Below are positions 7,934-16,496 of a stretch of 39,547 nt of DNA, one piece after another. Position numbers and translations under genes: made by a program. The number at the start of each line of letters is the position of its first letter. Position 1 is the first letter of the stretch. The notes under the pieces are model-generated. The model worked only from the letters and a program-made list of their open reading frames with translations, was not told where the DNA came from and made no database searches. This stretch comes from an archaeon (GTDB taxonomy: Archaea > Nanobdellota > Nanobdellia > Pacearchaeales > JAPDKA01): NCBI GenBank assembly GCA_029258825.1, contig JAPDKA010000008.1:1-39547 (forward strand), given 5' to 3'.

Positions 7934-8344
7934 TTATTTCTTCAACTTAAGTTTTGGAAATGGTAAATGAAATGGTAAGCCTAATTCATGTTCAAGTTGT
8001 AATGCTTTAAAATTACATCTATCTAGAATTGTGTTGTATATAATAGGTTTTATTTCTGCACTTATTTTTTTATTCTTCCAATCTTCAAGTATTTTAGTAA
8101 TGATTTTTTCTTCAGCTGTGTACAACATTTCACCTTCAAGTTGGATTACAGCTATGTTGTCATTACCTTGTTTATAAGTTACGCTAAATATAAAATCAAA
8201 AACAAGAATTGTTTGGCTGAACAACTTAGAATCAACTTTTCTAATATCTTTAATATTTAAATTAGCATTGATTGTTGTTTTTGGTTTTAAAGTAGCAATT
8301 TTTTCTGCAACAATTTTTTTAAAGCCGAAACCGACAACTGGCAT
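7934..8344 (-). CDS. Hypothetical protein, possibly SecB-like fold
   Basis: A 136-residue protein with alternating beta-strand patterns (TILVFDFIFSVTYKQG, NIAVIQLEGEMLYT), a helix with two cysteines' worth of spacing around ILDRCNFKALQLEHEL, and a proline-rich end (GLPFHLPFPKLKLKK). The strand-strand-helix layout and the proline-containing tail are reminiscent of SecB-like chaperones, but no diagnostic residue confirms this. It has no signal peptide or membrane segment. It lies on the minus strand 48 bases downstream of the PRC-barrel gene and may be read with it. Treat as a conserved-looking hypothetical protein. Confidence 0.6.
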   Translation of the reverse strand: MPVVGFGFKKIVAEKIATLKPKTTINANLNIKDIRKVDSKLFSQTILVFDFIFSVTYKQGNDNIAVIQLEGEMLYTAEEKIITKILEDWKNKKISAEIKPIIYNTILDRCNFKALQLEHELGLPFHLPFPKLKLKK

Positions 8345-8392
8345 TTTAGCAAAGTTAAGTTTATTTTAGTTAATTTTGAATAAAAATAAAAA

Positions 8393-8653
8393 TTAGTGTA
8401 AATCTTCTTCTGAAACAACGACAAAGTCACCAACAGCAATCACTGCTGAAAATGGTACAAGTAAATCACGTGAATCCTTAGCTCTTTCAAGAGATAGGTT
8501 AGTAGCATATGATGTAGGGTTCGTTAACACAATTTGAATTAGTTCACCTGTTCTTGTTTCAAAAATGATATCTCTAACAACACCAAGCTTTTTACCTTGT
8601 TTTGTTACAACTGTCTTGCCCAAGATCTCAACAGATTGTTTTCGTTCTGTCAT
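8393..8653 (-). CDS. PRC-barrel domain protein
   Basis: An 86-residue single-domain protein matching the PRC barrel: the strand LGKTVVTKQGKKLGVVRDI, then GELIQIVL, and DLLVPFSAVIAVGDFVVV near the end, the canonical beta-barrel spacing seen in RimM and in small archaeal PRC proteins. Free-standing archaeal members are common but of unclear role; suggested links are RNA processing and cell division. A TATA box (TTTATAAAT, 8676-8684) is centred 27 bases before the ATG, so the transcript is leaderless. Its promoter borders the predicted replication origin, from which this gene and cdc6 diverge. Confidence 0.8.
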   Translation of the reverse strand: MTERKQSVEILGKTVVTKQGKKLGVVRDIIFETRTGELIQIVLTNPTSYATNLSLERAKDSRDLLVPFSAVIAVGDFVVVSEEDLH

Positions 8654-8710
8654 TGTTAATTTTGCTGCACCTGCATTTATAAATCTTTCTATGTAAGAGT
8701 CACCCCTTCA

Positions 8711-8724
8711 CTTCATGTGGAAAA
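8711..8724 (-). repeat. ORB-like element 1
   Basis: The minus strand reads TTTTCCACATGAAG, matching 12 of 14 bases of the consensus TTTCCACATGAAAT. It is the outermost copy, on the far side of the AT-rich tract from the other three. Confidence 0.65.
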
Positions 8725-8838
8725 AGATTTATAAATGAACACAATGGTCGGCCTTTTTTATTTAATTTAAAAATTTTTCTGTAATATAATATAAAATATA
8801 AGGAAATATATTTTAAAATATACTTTACACATTATATA

Positions 8839-8852
8839 TTTCCACATGAAAT
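8839..8852 (+). repeat. ORB-like element 2
   Basis: TTTCCACATGAAAT, identical to element 4 and 82 bases from it. It borders the right edge of the AT-rich tract and points opposite to element 1 across that tract. Confidence 0.7.
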
Positions 8853-8867
8853 TAACGGCTTGTTATC

Positions 8868-8881
8868 ATTTCAAGTGGACA
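8868..8881 (-). repeat. ORB-like element 3
   Basis: The minus strand reads TGTCCACTTGAAAT, two mismatches from the consensus. It is inverted with respect to element 2, 15 bases away, forming a close inverted pair. Confidence 0.6.
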
Positions 8882-8920
8882 ACATTCTTAGAATAAATTT
8901 TCGACGAGCTTTGTTTTTTA

Positions 8921-8934
8921 TTTCCACATGAAAT
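8921..8934 (+). repeat. ORB-like element 4
   Basis: TTTCCACATGAAAT, an exact copy of element 2. It contains the ATG at 8928 that opens the longest cdc6 frame, which is one reason to reject that ATG as the true start. Confidence 0.7.
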
Positions 8935-8970
8935 ATAGGTGTGGATGTCTATTTTGTATTTCAACAATAT

Positions 8971-8980
8971 TTTTAAATAA
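8971..8980 (+). promoter_or_regulatory. cdc6 TATA box, fixes the start at 9000
   Basis: TTTTAAATAA is centred about 25 bases upstream of the ATG at 9000-9002, the same spacing as other leaderless genes here. It lies downstream of the alternative ATG at 8928, so transcripts from it could not encode the longer form. Confidence 0.65.
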
Positions 8981-8999
8981 CTTATTGTTAGGTTTTGTT

Positions 9000-10223
9000 A
9001 TGGTAAAGCTCGATAAGATTTTTGATGCAGTAACAAAAAATTCTTTATTTAAAAACAAATTTGTGTTGCAAGCAAATTATACTCCTGATAACATACCTCA
9101 CAGAGACAAACAAATAACACAGATTGCATCAATATTAGCACCATCGTTAAGACTGGAAAGACCATCAAATCTTTTTATATATGGGAAAACAGGAACTGGT
9201 AAAACTTTAACAGTTCAGTATGTTACATCTCAACTTATTAAAAAAGCAGAACAACTTAAAATACCTTTAAAAGTTGTATATGTTAATTGTAAATTGAAAA
9301 AAGTAGCAGATACCGAATACAGGATTCTTGCAGAACTTATTTCAAAACTAGGTGAAAAGGTGCCTGCTACAGGATTGCCAACAGACCAAGTTTATGCAAA
9401 ATTCATTAATATTGTTGACAATACTAAACAGCTTATTATAGTTGTGCTTGATGAGATAGATCAGGCTGTTAAAAAAATTGGTGATGAATTTTTATATAAC
9501 TTTACACGCTTAAATTCAGAACTAACTCAAGGACAGATTTGTATTGTAGGTATTAGTAATGATCTAATGTTTCTTGAGCTGCTTGATCCGCGTGTGAGAA
9601 GTAGTTTGAGTGAAGAGGAAATAGTTTTTCCACCATACAATGCTGTTCAATTACAAGATATATTAAAGCAAAGAGCTAAGCTAGCGTTTAAACCTGGTGT
9701 TGTAAGCGATGCTGTTATTGCTAAATGTGCTGCTCTAGCAGCTAGAGAACATGGTGATGCTAGACGCGCTTTAGATTTGTTAAGAATAGCAGCAGAACTT
9801 GCCGAACGTGATGGAAAAAATAAACTCACACTTGACTATCTTGACAAAGCAAAACAAAAAATCGAACGTGATAAAGTTATTGATGTTGTCGAAACACAAC
9901 CAAAACAACATCAGTTGGTGCTTATGGCTATGATTAAGCTTGCCGAAAATTTGGCTAGACAGAATAGAGAGTTAACATTAACCAATGTTAAAATGTTTAC
10001 AGGTGATATATATAATTATTATCAGCAACTTTGCAGTGTGGCAAAAATCGAACCTTTAACACAGAGGAGAGTAAGCGATATTCTCGCCGAGTTTGATATG
10101 TTGGGTTTAATTAATGCGCAAGTTATTTCTAAAGGGCGTTATGGAAGAACAAGGGAAATAAGACTTGCTTTGCCGCTATCAACAATACCTAAGATTAAAT
10201 CAATTATAAATCAGAATATTTGA
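9000..10223 (+). CDS. cdc6: Orc1/Cdc6 replication initiator
   Basis: A 407-residue AAA+ ATPase: Walker A GKTGTGKT (62-69), Walker B VVLDEID (about 148-154), sensor-like GISNDL, then the lid helices (REHGDARRALDLLR, sensor 2 arginine region) and a C-terminal winged helix that binds origin DNA. It marks and melts the origin and helps load the MCM helicase. The open frame extends to an ATG at 8928, but the extra 24 residues (starting MKYRCGCLFC) are cysteine-rich and unlike the family, overlap an ORB element, and precede the TATA box; I therefore use 9000. The gene heads a replication operon: the DP1 start is 4 bases after its stop. Autoregulation through the flanking ORB-like repeats is plausible. 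Confidence 0.95.
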   Translation: MVKLDKIFDAVTKNSLFKNKFVLQANYTPDNIPHRDKQITQIASILAPSLRLERPSNLFIYGKTGTGKTLTVQYVTSQLIKKAEQLKIPLKVVYVNCKLKKVADTEYRILAELISKLGEKVPATGLPTDQVYAKFINIVDNTKQLIIVVLDEIDQAVKKIGDEFLYNFTRLNSELTQGQICIVGISNDLMFLELLDPRVRSSLSEEEIVFPPYNAVQLQDILKQRAKLAFKPGVVSDAVIAKCAALAAREHGDARRALDLLRIAAELAERDGKNKLTLDYLDKAKQKIERDKVIDVVETQPKQHQLVLMAMIKLAENLARQNRELTLTNVKMFTGDIYNYYQQLCSVAKIEPLTQRRVSDILAEFDMLGLINAQVISKGRYGRTREIRLALPLSTIPKIKSIINQNI

Positions 10224-10227
10224 TAAA

Positions 10228-11868
10228 ATGTCACAAAACCTAAGCATGAATGCAAATGAAAACAACATAAACATAGCAAGTATGTTGATTAAACAGGGCT
10301 TTTTGATTGAACCTTCTGTAGTCAGACTTTTCAATAATCTTTCTGCCGATATTGTACCTTTACTAAAACAAATTTTTTTATCTGTATCAAAAAATAGTGT
10401 GTTTTTGACAAAAGATTTTTTTTATAAAAATTATAAAGCAATTCAAGCTTGTCTTCTTGCTATGAAAAGAGAACAACCAGCTTTAGCCAATTATCTTGAT
10501 TTGTTTGAGAAAAACTTATTACAATTTATTTCAGTTGATACATCAATTGAAATAACTGAACAAAAACCTAGTGTTGAAAAACAACAACAGGTTAATGAAT
10601 CAAGCATTATTGTGGAAATAAGGAAAAAGAAACAATTGCCAGACCACATCAAAGTGTTAGATTCTTTCCATATTGGAAGTAAAAAATTAGAAGTTAAAGA
10701 TTTTTTGAGTTTTTTTAAACACAGGTTTATTGTTTTTAGAGATTTGTTAAAGCAATATAATTTGCCGAATTTAACAACAATTAATAAAATAAATTCTAGA
10801 AATCAAAACGTTAGTATTATAGGTTTGGTTGCAGATATAAGGGAAAGTAAAAATAAAAATTTGATCATAGAACTTGAAGATTTAACTGGCAGAATATCAG
10901 TTTTAGTTAATAAGGATAAAGATATTTATGAAACAGCTAAACAAGTTGTGCTTGACGAAGTAATTGCTGTTAAAGGTGTTGGTAATAAAGAAATTATTTT
11001 TGCATCCGAAATCTTTTTTCCTGAAATAGCAAAACCAGAAGTAAAAAAATGCAACGATGATTGGAACGCTGTTTTTATTGCTGATACGCATATAGGTTCA
11101 ACAGAGTTTTTAGAACAAAAATTTGTTAAGTTTATTAAATGGCTTAACGGGGAAATTGGTAATGATAAAGTAAAACAACAAGCAAAAAAGGTAAAGTATT
11201 TGTTTATTGCTGGAGATCTAGTCGAAGGTGTTGGTATTTATCCAGATCAAGAAGATTTTCTTGCTATTAAAGATATTGTAGAGCAATACAAAATACTTGC
11301 AGAATATTTGAGCATGGTAAGGCCAGATATCAATATTATTGTGATTCCCGGCAATCACGATGCTGTAAGGCTTATAGAGCCGCAGCCTGTTTTTAATCAA
11401 AAATTTGCCAAACCTTTACTTGATCTTGATAATGTTTATGCTTTTCCCAACCCATCAACAATTTCTGTTGGCGTTACCGATAAGTTTGCTGGATTTAATG
11501 TTTTACTTTATCATGGTTTTTCAGTACATTATTTTTTAGATAATGTTGAAATGCTTCGTAATCAGCCAGAATCGAAGATATTTCCATTCTTGTTAAGAAA
11601 ACGTCATCTTGCTCCGGTACATGGTTCAACACTTTACTATCCTTCTGAAAATGATTTTTTGATAATCAAAAAAATTCCAGATATTGTTGTAATGGGACAT
11701 TTACATAAGACTTTCATTGAAAAATATAATGGTATTTACGGTGTGTTTGCTTCATGCTGGGAAGGGAAAACACCAGAACAAGAGCGTCGTGGTATTGAAC
11801 CAGACCCTGCCAAAGCTTTACTATTTAACTCAAAGAAACAATCAATACGTATACTTGACTTTAGTTAA
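10228..11868 (+). CDS. polB: DNA polymerase D small subunit (DP1)
   Basis: A 546-residue protein with the DP1 layout: a variable N-terminal helical part, an OB-fold (about 190-255, VSIIGLVADIRESKNKNLII onward) and a calcineurin-like phosphoesterase domain. All metal-binding motifs are visible: ADTHIG (about 285), AGDLVEG, GNHD (about 375), YHG, and GHLH (about 490). Family knowledge: DP1 supplies the 3'-5' proofreading exonuclease of PolD, the replicative polymerase of most archaea, in complex with DP2. It starts 4 bases after cdc6 and is followed 15 bases later by the HAD gene, so translation is likely coupled within one operon. Confidence 0.93.
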   Translation: MSQNLSMNANENNINIASMLIKQGFLIEPSVVRLFNNLSADIVPLLKQIFLSVSKNSVFLTKDFFYKNYKAIQACLLAMKREQPALANYLDLFEKNLLQFISVDTSIEITEQKPSVEKQQQVNESSIIVEIRKKKQLPDHIKVLDSFHIGSKKLEVKDFLSFFKHRFIVFRDLLKQYNLPNLTTINKINSRNQNVSIIGLVADIRESKNKNLIIELEDLTGRISVLVNKDKDIYETAKQVVLDEVIAVKGVGNKEIIFASEIFFPEIAKPEVKKCNDDWNAVFIADTHIGSTEFLEQKFVKFIKWLNGEIGNDKVKQQAKKVKYLFIAGDLVEGVGIYPDQEDFLAIKDIVEQYKILAEYLSMVRPDINIIVIPGNHDAVRLIEPQPVFNQKFAKPLLDLDNVYAFPNPSTISVGVTDKFAGFNVLLYHGFSVHYFLDNVEMLRNQPESKIFPFLLRKRHLAPVHGSTLYYPSENDFLIIKKIPDIVVMGHLHKTFIEKYNGIYGVFASCWEGKTPEQERRGIEPDPAKALLFNSKKQSIRILDFS

Positions 11869-11883
11869 AATAAAATCAATAAA

Positions 11884-12672
11884 ATGAAACAAAAACTTAC
11901 TTGTTTGTTAGATTTTGATGGAACTGTTGTAGGGCCAAATGTTGATGTAGCTAAACAACTTGGTTTTTCTAGTTATGGTATCGCTTATGTTGGCGGCAGC
12001 TGGCTCGTTCTTTACTATTTAGCAATGCAACAACCTGAGAAAAATCTACAAGAAAGAATGAAACAATTTTTACCTAAGAAACGAACAGTACTTGAATTGC
12101 TTGTTAAAGGTAAAAAACAAGATGTAATACATATATTTCCTGACTGGACAAGTGAAGAATTAAGTTTTTACGAAAATCTCGATCCAGATATTTTTAATAA
12201 ACTATATGATTATGCTGTCTTTACACCAGGTATAGATTCTTTTATAGAAGATTTTTCTGATGTTTATATTGTTAGTTGCGCACCTTCATTATTTATAGAG
12301 AATTGGAAAAAAACAAAAAATCACGTTAATGTTTTACTTTCTTCAGATGTTATAAAAAACAATGGAAAAATAATGTTTAAAGTTCGTAATGCAACTGACA
12401 AGTATTTGGCTATAACTAAGTTTGTAAGAGAACAGAAAAATAATTGTTTATTTGTGGCTGATGTTATTGATTTAGATATTGCAGCAAAATGTTTAAGTGA
12501 ATATAAAAATTTATTTTTTGGTTTGATTACATTTGGATTTAGCAGAGAGGAAGTAAGTTTGATAGCGAATCAGCTCAATGAAGTTAAGAAAAAATATGGA
12601 CTAAACGATAGCAGAATTATAGTTGCGTACGATTTTCATGATTTAACACGAAAATTAAAACAAAAGTTTTAG
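11884..12672 (+). CDS. HAD-superfamily hydrolase inside the PolD operon
   Basis: A 262-residue protein with the four haloacid dehalogenase motifs: motif I LLDFDGTVV (DFDGT at about 9-13, nucleophile and general acid Asp), motif II serine in YIVSCAP (about 135), motif III lysine in TDKYLAITK, and motif IV VADVIDLD (second and later Asp bind magnesium). A helical cap lies between motifs I and II. The family consists mainly of phosphatases; the substrate is not evident. It sits between the genes for the two PolD subunits and 1 base before the DP2 ATG, so it must be co-expressed with the replicative polymerase; a role in nucleotide metabolism or housekeeping of replication would fit but is inference. 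Confidence 0.82.
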   Translation: MKQKLTCLLDFDGTVVGPNVDVAKQLGFSSYGIAYVGGSWLVLYYLAMQQPEKNLQERMKQFLPKKRTVLELLVKGKKQDVIHIFPDWTSEELSFYENLDPDIFNKLYDYAVFTPGIDSFIEDFSDVYIVSCAPSLFIENWKKTKNHVNVLLSSDVIKNNGKIMFKVRNATDKYLAITKFVREQKNNCLFVADVIDLDIAAKCLSEYKNLFFGLITFGFSREEVSLIANQLNEVKKKYGLNDSRIIVAYDFHDLTRKLKQKF

Positions 12673-12673
12673 C

Positions 12674-15600
12674 ATGGCAAACCTACACGCTTACTTTGCT
12701 GAAATACAGAATAAAGTTAAAGTTGCTTACAGTATTGCAGAAGCGGCAAGGGAAAAAGGTCTAGACCCTCTTAATGTTGTTGAAATACCTTTAGCTAGTA
12801 GCCTAGCTGAACGTGTTGTCGGTATTATCTCCAGTAAATACCCTCAAGTTAATGACAAACGTATTGTCGATCGCATCATTGAGCTAGAAAAAAAATATGG
12901 TAAGTTGCATTTTGCTATTCCTTTAATTATCGCTGAAGAAGTAGCAAAGCAAAAATTTTGCAAGTTTCAAAGTTTACATGATGCAATTGACGCAGGTATA
13001 AGGCTTGGTATTGCTTACATTACACTTGGTGTTGTTGCGAGCCCTTTAGAAGGTTATACAAAATTTGAACTGAAAAAAACGAGAGATGGAAAAGACTATA
13101 TTGCTGCATATTTCTCTGGCCCAATACGAAGTGCTGGCGGTACTGCTGCTGCTTTTTCTGTAATTATTATCGATTATTTACGCAAGGTTTTTGGTTATGC
13201 TAAATACGACGCGACTCCTGAAGAAATTAAACGCAGTGTTGTTGAAATACATGATTATCATGAAAGGGTAACCAATTTACAGTATTTTCCGAGCAAAGAA
13301 GAAATCGAAACAATTGCTGCAGGGTTGCCTATTCAAGTTACTGGTGAGCCATCCGAAACTAAAGAGGTTAGTGCATACAAAAACTTGCCACGTATCGAAA
13401 CGAACAGGTTGCGTAACGGTTTCTGTCTTGTTATGGCAGAAGGTATAGCGTTAAAAGCGGCAAAACTTGCAAAAATTTTAGATAAGCTTAAAGCAGTTGG
13501 CATAGATTTATGGGATGATTTTGCTTTTCTCAAAAAATTGATAGAGATGAAAAAACAAGCTGCAAAGGAAGAAGGCAGCAAAACAACACAGAGCACTGGT
13601 TTAATACAGCTTGACAAGCCGGCAATGGCATCACACAATAAAACTTATCTTAAAGATCTTGCTGCAGGCAGACCTATTTTAGGACATCCTTCTGCTAGCG
13701 GCGCTTTACGTTTGCGTTATGGTCGTGCGAGAAACACTGGATATAGTGCACAAGCAATACATCCAGCAACGATGATATTAACTAACGGTTTTATTGGTAT
13801 AGGCACTCAATTCAAAGTAGAAAGGCCTGGAAAATCGACTGTTGTTGCAAGCTGTACGTCAATAGATGGACCAATAGTTAAGCTTAATGACGGCAGCGTT
13901 ATTCATGTCAATGATGTTGAAACAGCGATGACAATTGCTGATAAAGTCGAGGAAATAATTTATTTAGGTGACGTACTTATCAACTACGGTGATTTTTTTG
14001 ATAGAAACCATGTATTAATGCCTGCAGGTTATGTTGAAGAGTTTTGGTTTGCTCAACTTTATGATGCAGTAAAACAAATAGAATCAACAAGTAATGACGC
14101 ATTATTTGTGAAGCATTCTTTAGATTTAATTTCAGAATTAAAAAGCCATTACAATTTAAAAAATGTTAGCATTGATAAAGCTGTAACTATAAGTAAAGCT
14201 TATAACATCCCTCTGCATCCAGCATACATTTTTTTCTGGTCTCAAGTAAACTTGCAGCAATTAAAAGCATTGGCATTATGGTTAAAACAAGCAACAATTA
14301 CTAAAGATAATAAGTTGTTGCTGCCGTATTCGCAGCACGATGTGTGTGAGCAGCATATTAGAGAAGCAAAACGCTGTCTTGAGCTGCTTGCTGTACAGCA
14401 TCAAATAGCAGTAGATAATGTTGTTATTACACCACCAATTTCAATCGCGTTTTTACTTAACCTAGGTTTTAGCATCGAAGATTTTCCGAAGTTCGGTTTT
14501 GATTTTGCTGTAACAGAGCAGAACAAGCAGCTGACTTCTAAGCTTCATGAAACTGCTGATAAACTACTTGCTTATGTTGATGCTTTTTCAACTTTTGATG
14601 AAAATTATAAACAAAAAGTAATACAGCAAATTAAAGCTAAATTTGAAAATGAAACAATAGCTAATTATGTTCTGCAGTTCTTGCCGTTGATTATTGTTAA
14701 CTTAATGTCCAGCTTTATGATTATGGATAAGGCAGGAACTTTTATCGGTGCAAGGATGGGAAGGCCAGAAAAAGCCAAAGAGCGGAAGATGAAAGGCCAA
14801 CCAAATGTATTGTTTCCTGTTGGTGAACAGGGCGGCAGAATGCGAAGCGTGAATGCGGCACTGCAGGTTGGTTATATTAAAGCAGATTTCCCACTTTATT
14901 ATTGTGAAACCTGCGGCAAAGAAACAATATATAGACGTTGTGAAACCTGCGGCAAAGAAACAAAACAACTTTATTACTGTAGCAAGTGCCAGAAAAAATT
15001 AAGCAAAGATTATTGTGAGTTGCATGGTAAAGTGCAATGTTATGCTACAAAAAAGATAGATATAAGACATTATTGGGAAAAGGCAGCATTGCATTTGAAA
15101 CTTGAAACGCCGCAATTACCATCTCTTGTTAAAGGTGTTAAAGGTACAAGTTCAGCAGACCATATTCCGGAAAATCTAGCTAAAGGTATATTGAGAGCAA
15201 TGTTTAATTTACATGTAAATAAAGACGGTACTATTCGTTATGATGCAACTGAAATGCCAATAACACACTTTAGGCCGCGTGAAATAAACTGCAGTATTGA
15301 AAAATTGAAAGAGCTTGGATATACACATGATATTTACGGCAGGCCTTTAACAAGTCCTGATCAGCTTGTTGAGATTATGCCTCAAGATATAATCTTGCCT
15401 AGCTGTCCTGATAGCCTTGATGAAAAAGCTGATGAATTTTTCTTCAATGTTGCCAACTTTCTAGATAATTTACTTGTTCGTTTTTATGGTTTAAGACCAT
15501 TTTTTGAGTTGAAAAGTCCTCAAGACTTAATCGGACATCTTGCTGTATGTATGGCACCACACACATCTGCTGGTGTAGTTACTCGTATAATAGGTTTTAG

Positions 15601-16408
15601 CAAAACACAATCCTTGCTTGCTAGTCCTTACGTGCATGCAGCTATGCGTCGTGACTGTGATGGTGATGAGGCAAGCATAATGCTTTTGCTTGATACATTG
15701 ATAAATTTCTCTCGCTTGTACTTACCAAGCCATAGAGGATCAAAACAAGATGCACCACTTGTTTTATCTGCTAAGATATTGCCTGGTGAGGTTGATGACA
15801 TGATTTTTAACATGGATGTTGTTTCGCGTTATCCTCTTAAGTTTTATCTTGCAACCCTTGCTTACAAAAACCCGTCTGAAATAAAAATAGAACAGATTAG
15901 GGATAGACTAGACAACATAGAAAAAGCATTCACAAACTTATGGTTTACTCATGATACAGAAGACATTAATCTTGGTGTAAGATGTTCGCTTTACAAAAAA
16001 CTTGACAATATGCGTGAGCTTGTCAATAGACAGATGGAGCTTGCAACGAAACTGCGTGCAGTCGATGCTAGTGATGTTGCGCGTCTTGTTATCGAAAAAC
16101 ATTTCATTAAAGATATTAAAGGAAATCTACGTAAGTTTACTCAACAAGAATTTAGATGTAGTAAATGCAACACAAAATATAGACGGCCACCACTGGCAGG
16201 AAAATGTCTCAATTGCGGTGGTAGAATTATCTTTACAATTTCGGAAGGTTCTATAGTGAAATACCTGCAACCAGCTCTGGAAATAGCCAAAAAATATAAT
16301 GTTCCACCTTACATCATGCAATCTTTAGACATCCTTAAAGAAAATATTGAAAGTATTTTTGGTAAGGAAAAAGAAAAACAAGCCGACTTGAAGCAATGGT
16401 TTAACTGA
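12674..16408 (+). CDS. polC: DNA polymerase D large subunit (DP2)
   Basis: A 1244-residue catalytic subunit of PolD, a normal length, so no intein is present. The active-site signature MRRDCDGDEA lies at about 991-1000; its two aspartates (DCDGD) bind the catalytic metal in the two-barrel, RNA-polymerase-like fold. Zinc sites: a cysteine-rich stretch at about 743-792 containing CETCGKET twice, followed by CSKC and a further Cys pair, and a C-terminal CSKC...CLNC finger (about 1162-1180). The N-terminal part with YFSGPIRSAGGTAAAFSV is typical. It begins 1 base after the HAD stop, the last gene of the cdc6 operon; a hairpin follows at 16441. The 12-codon duplication in the zinc region is unusual. 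Confidence 0.95.
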   Translation: MANLHAYFAEIQNKVKVAYSIAEAAREKGLDPLNVVEIPLASSLAERVVGIISSKYPQVNDKRIVDRIIELEKKYGKLHFAIPLIIAEEVAKQKFCKFQSLHDAIDAGIRLGIAYITLGVVASPLEGYTKFELKKTRDGKDYIAAYFSGPIRSAGGTAAAFSVIIIDYLRKVFGYAKYDATPEEIKRSVVEIHDYHERVTNLQYFPSKEEIETIAAGLPIQVTGEPSETKEVSAYKNLPRIETNRLRNGFCLVMAEGIALKAAKLAKILDKLKAVGIDLWDDFAFLKKLIEMKKQAAKEEGSKTTQSTGLIQLDKPAMASHNKTYLKDLAAGRPILGHPSASGALRLRYGRARNTGYSAQAIHPATMILTNGFIGIGTQFKVERPGKSTVVASCTSIDGPIVKLNDGSVIHVNDVETAMTIADKVEEIIYLGDVLINYGDFFDRNHVLMPAGYVEEFWFAQLYDAVKQIESTSNDALFVKHSLDLISELKSHYNLKNVSIDKAVTISKAYNIPLHPAYIFFWSQVNLQQLKALALWLKQATITKDNKLLLPYSQHDVCEQHIREAKRCLELLAVQHQIAVDNVVITPPISIAFLLNLGFSIEDFPKFGFDFAVTEQNKQLTSKLHETADKLLAYVDAFSTFDENYKQKVIQQIKAKFENETIANYVLQFLPLIIVNLMSSFMIMDKAGTFIGARMGRPEKAKERKMKGQPNVLFPVGEQGGRMRSVNAALQVGYIKADFPLYYCETCGKETIYRRCETCGKETKQLYYCSKCQKKLSKDYCELHGKVQCYATKKIDIRHYWEKAALHLKLETPQLPSLVKGVKGTSSADHIPENLAKGILRAMFNLHVNKDGTIRYDATEMPITHFRPREINCSIEKLKELGYTHDIYGRPLTSPDQLVEIMPQDIILPSCPDSLDEKADEFFFNVANFLDNLLVRFYGLRPFFELKSPQDLIGHLAVCMAPHTSAGVVTRIIGFSKTQSLLASPYVHAAMRRDCDGDEASIMLLLDTLINFSRLYLPSHRGSKQDAPLVLSAKILPGEVDDMIFNMDVVSRYPLKFYLATLAYKNPSEIKIEQIRDRLDNIEKAFTNLWFTHDTEDINLGVRCSLYKKLDNMRELVNRQMELATKLRAVDASDVARLVIEKHFIKDIKGNLRKFTQQEFRCSKCNTKYRRPPLAGKCLNCGGRIIFTISEGSIVKYLQPALEIAKKYNVPPYIMQSLDILKENIESIFGKEKEKQADLKQWFN
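14902..14962 (+). repeat. In-frame tandem duplication in the DP2 zinc region
   Basis: A 25-base sequence beginning TTGTGAAACCTGCGGC occurs identically at 14902-14926 and 14938-14962, a period of 36 bases or 12 codons. Both copies encode CETCGKET. Identity at synonymous positions indicates a recent duplication or gene conversion. Confidence 0.8.
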
Positions 16409-16440
16409 TTGAAAAACCTTTGTTTTTTAGTTTTGAATAA

Positions 16441-16465
16441 ATATTCATAATTCTGTTATGAATAT
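16441..16465. terminator. Hairpin between convergent genes
   Basis: ATATTCATAA (16441-16450) pairs perfectly with TTATGAATAT (16456-16465) around a TTCTG loop. It lies in the 88-base gap between the DP2 stop (16408) and the stop of the permease gene (16497). The symmetrical placement suggests a bidirectional terminator or an mRNA 3'-end structure; it is AT-rich, so a protein-binding palindrome is also possible. Confidence 0.5.
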
Positions 16466-16496
16466 ATATTCATAATCAAGCAAATTGGAAAGTTGA

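Larger units (their letters stand above)
8654..8999. other. Putative replication origin (oriC) next to cdc6
   Basis: A 346-base gene-free interval between the PRC-barrel gene and cdc6. It contains four copies of a TTTCCACATGAAAT-type element in both orientations (8711-8724, 8839-8852, 8868-8881, 8921-8934), which resemble archaeal origin recognition boxes in their TTCCA core. Between the first and second copies lies a run of almost pure A/T (about 8753-8838), a candidate unwinding element. Archaeal origins typically lie beside the orc1/cdc6 gene and carry inverted ORB-type repeats flanking an AT-rich tract; this matches in position and structure. The classic G-rich side of full ORB elements is not seen, so these are closer to mini-ORBs. 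Confidence 0.75.

Noticed and set aside
8928..8999. N-terminal extension of cdc6 beginning MKYRCGCLFC
   Set aside because: Lies before the TATA box and inside an ORB-like element; extra residues are cysteine-rich and not typical of the family.
12674..16408. Intein in DP2
   Set aside because: Length is normal and the sequence around the DCDGD site is uninterrupted; no Cys/Ser...HN splice motifs.
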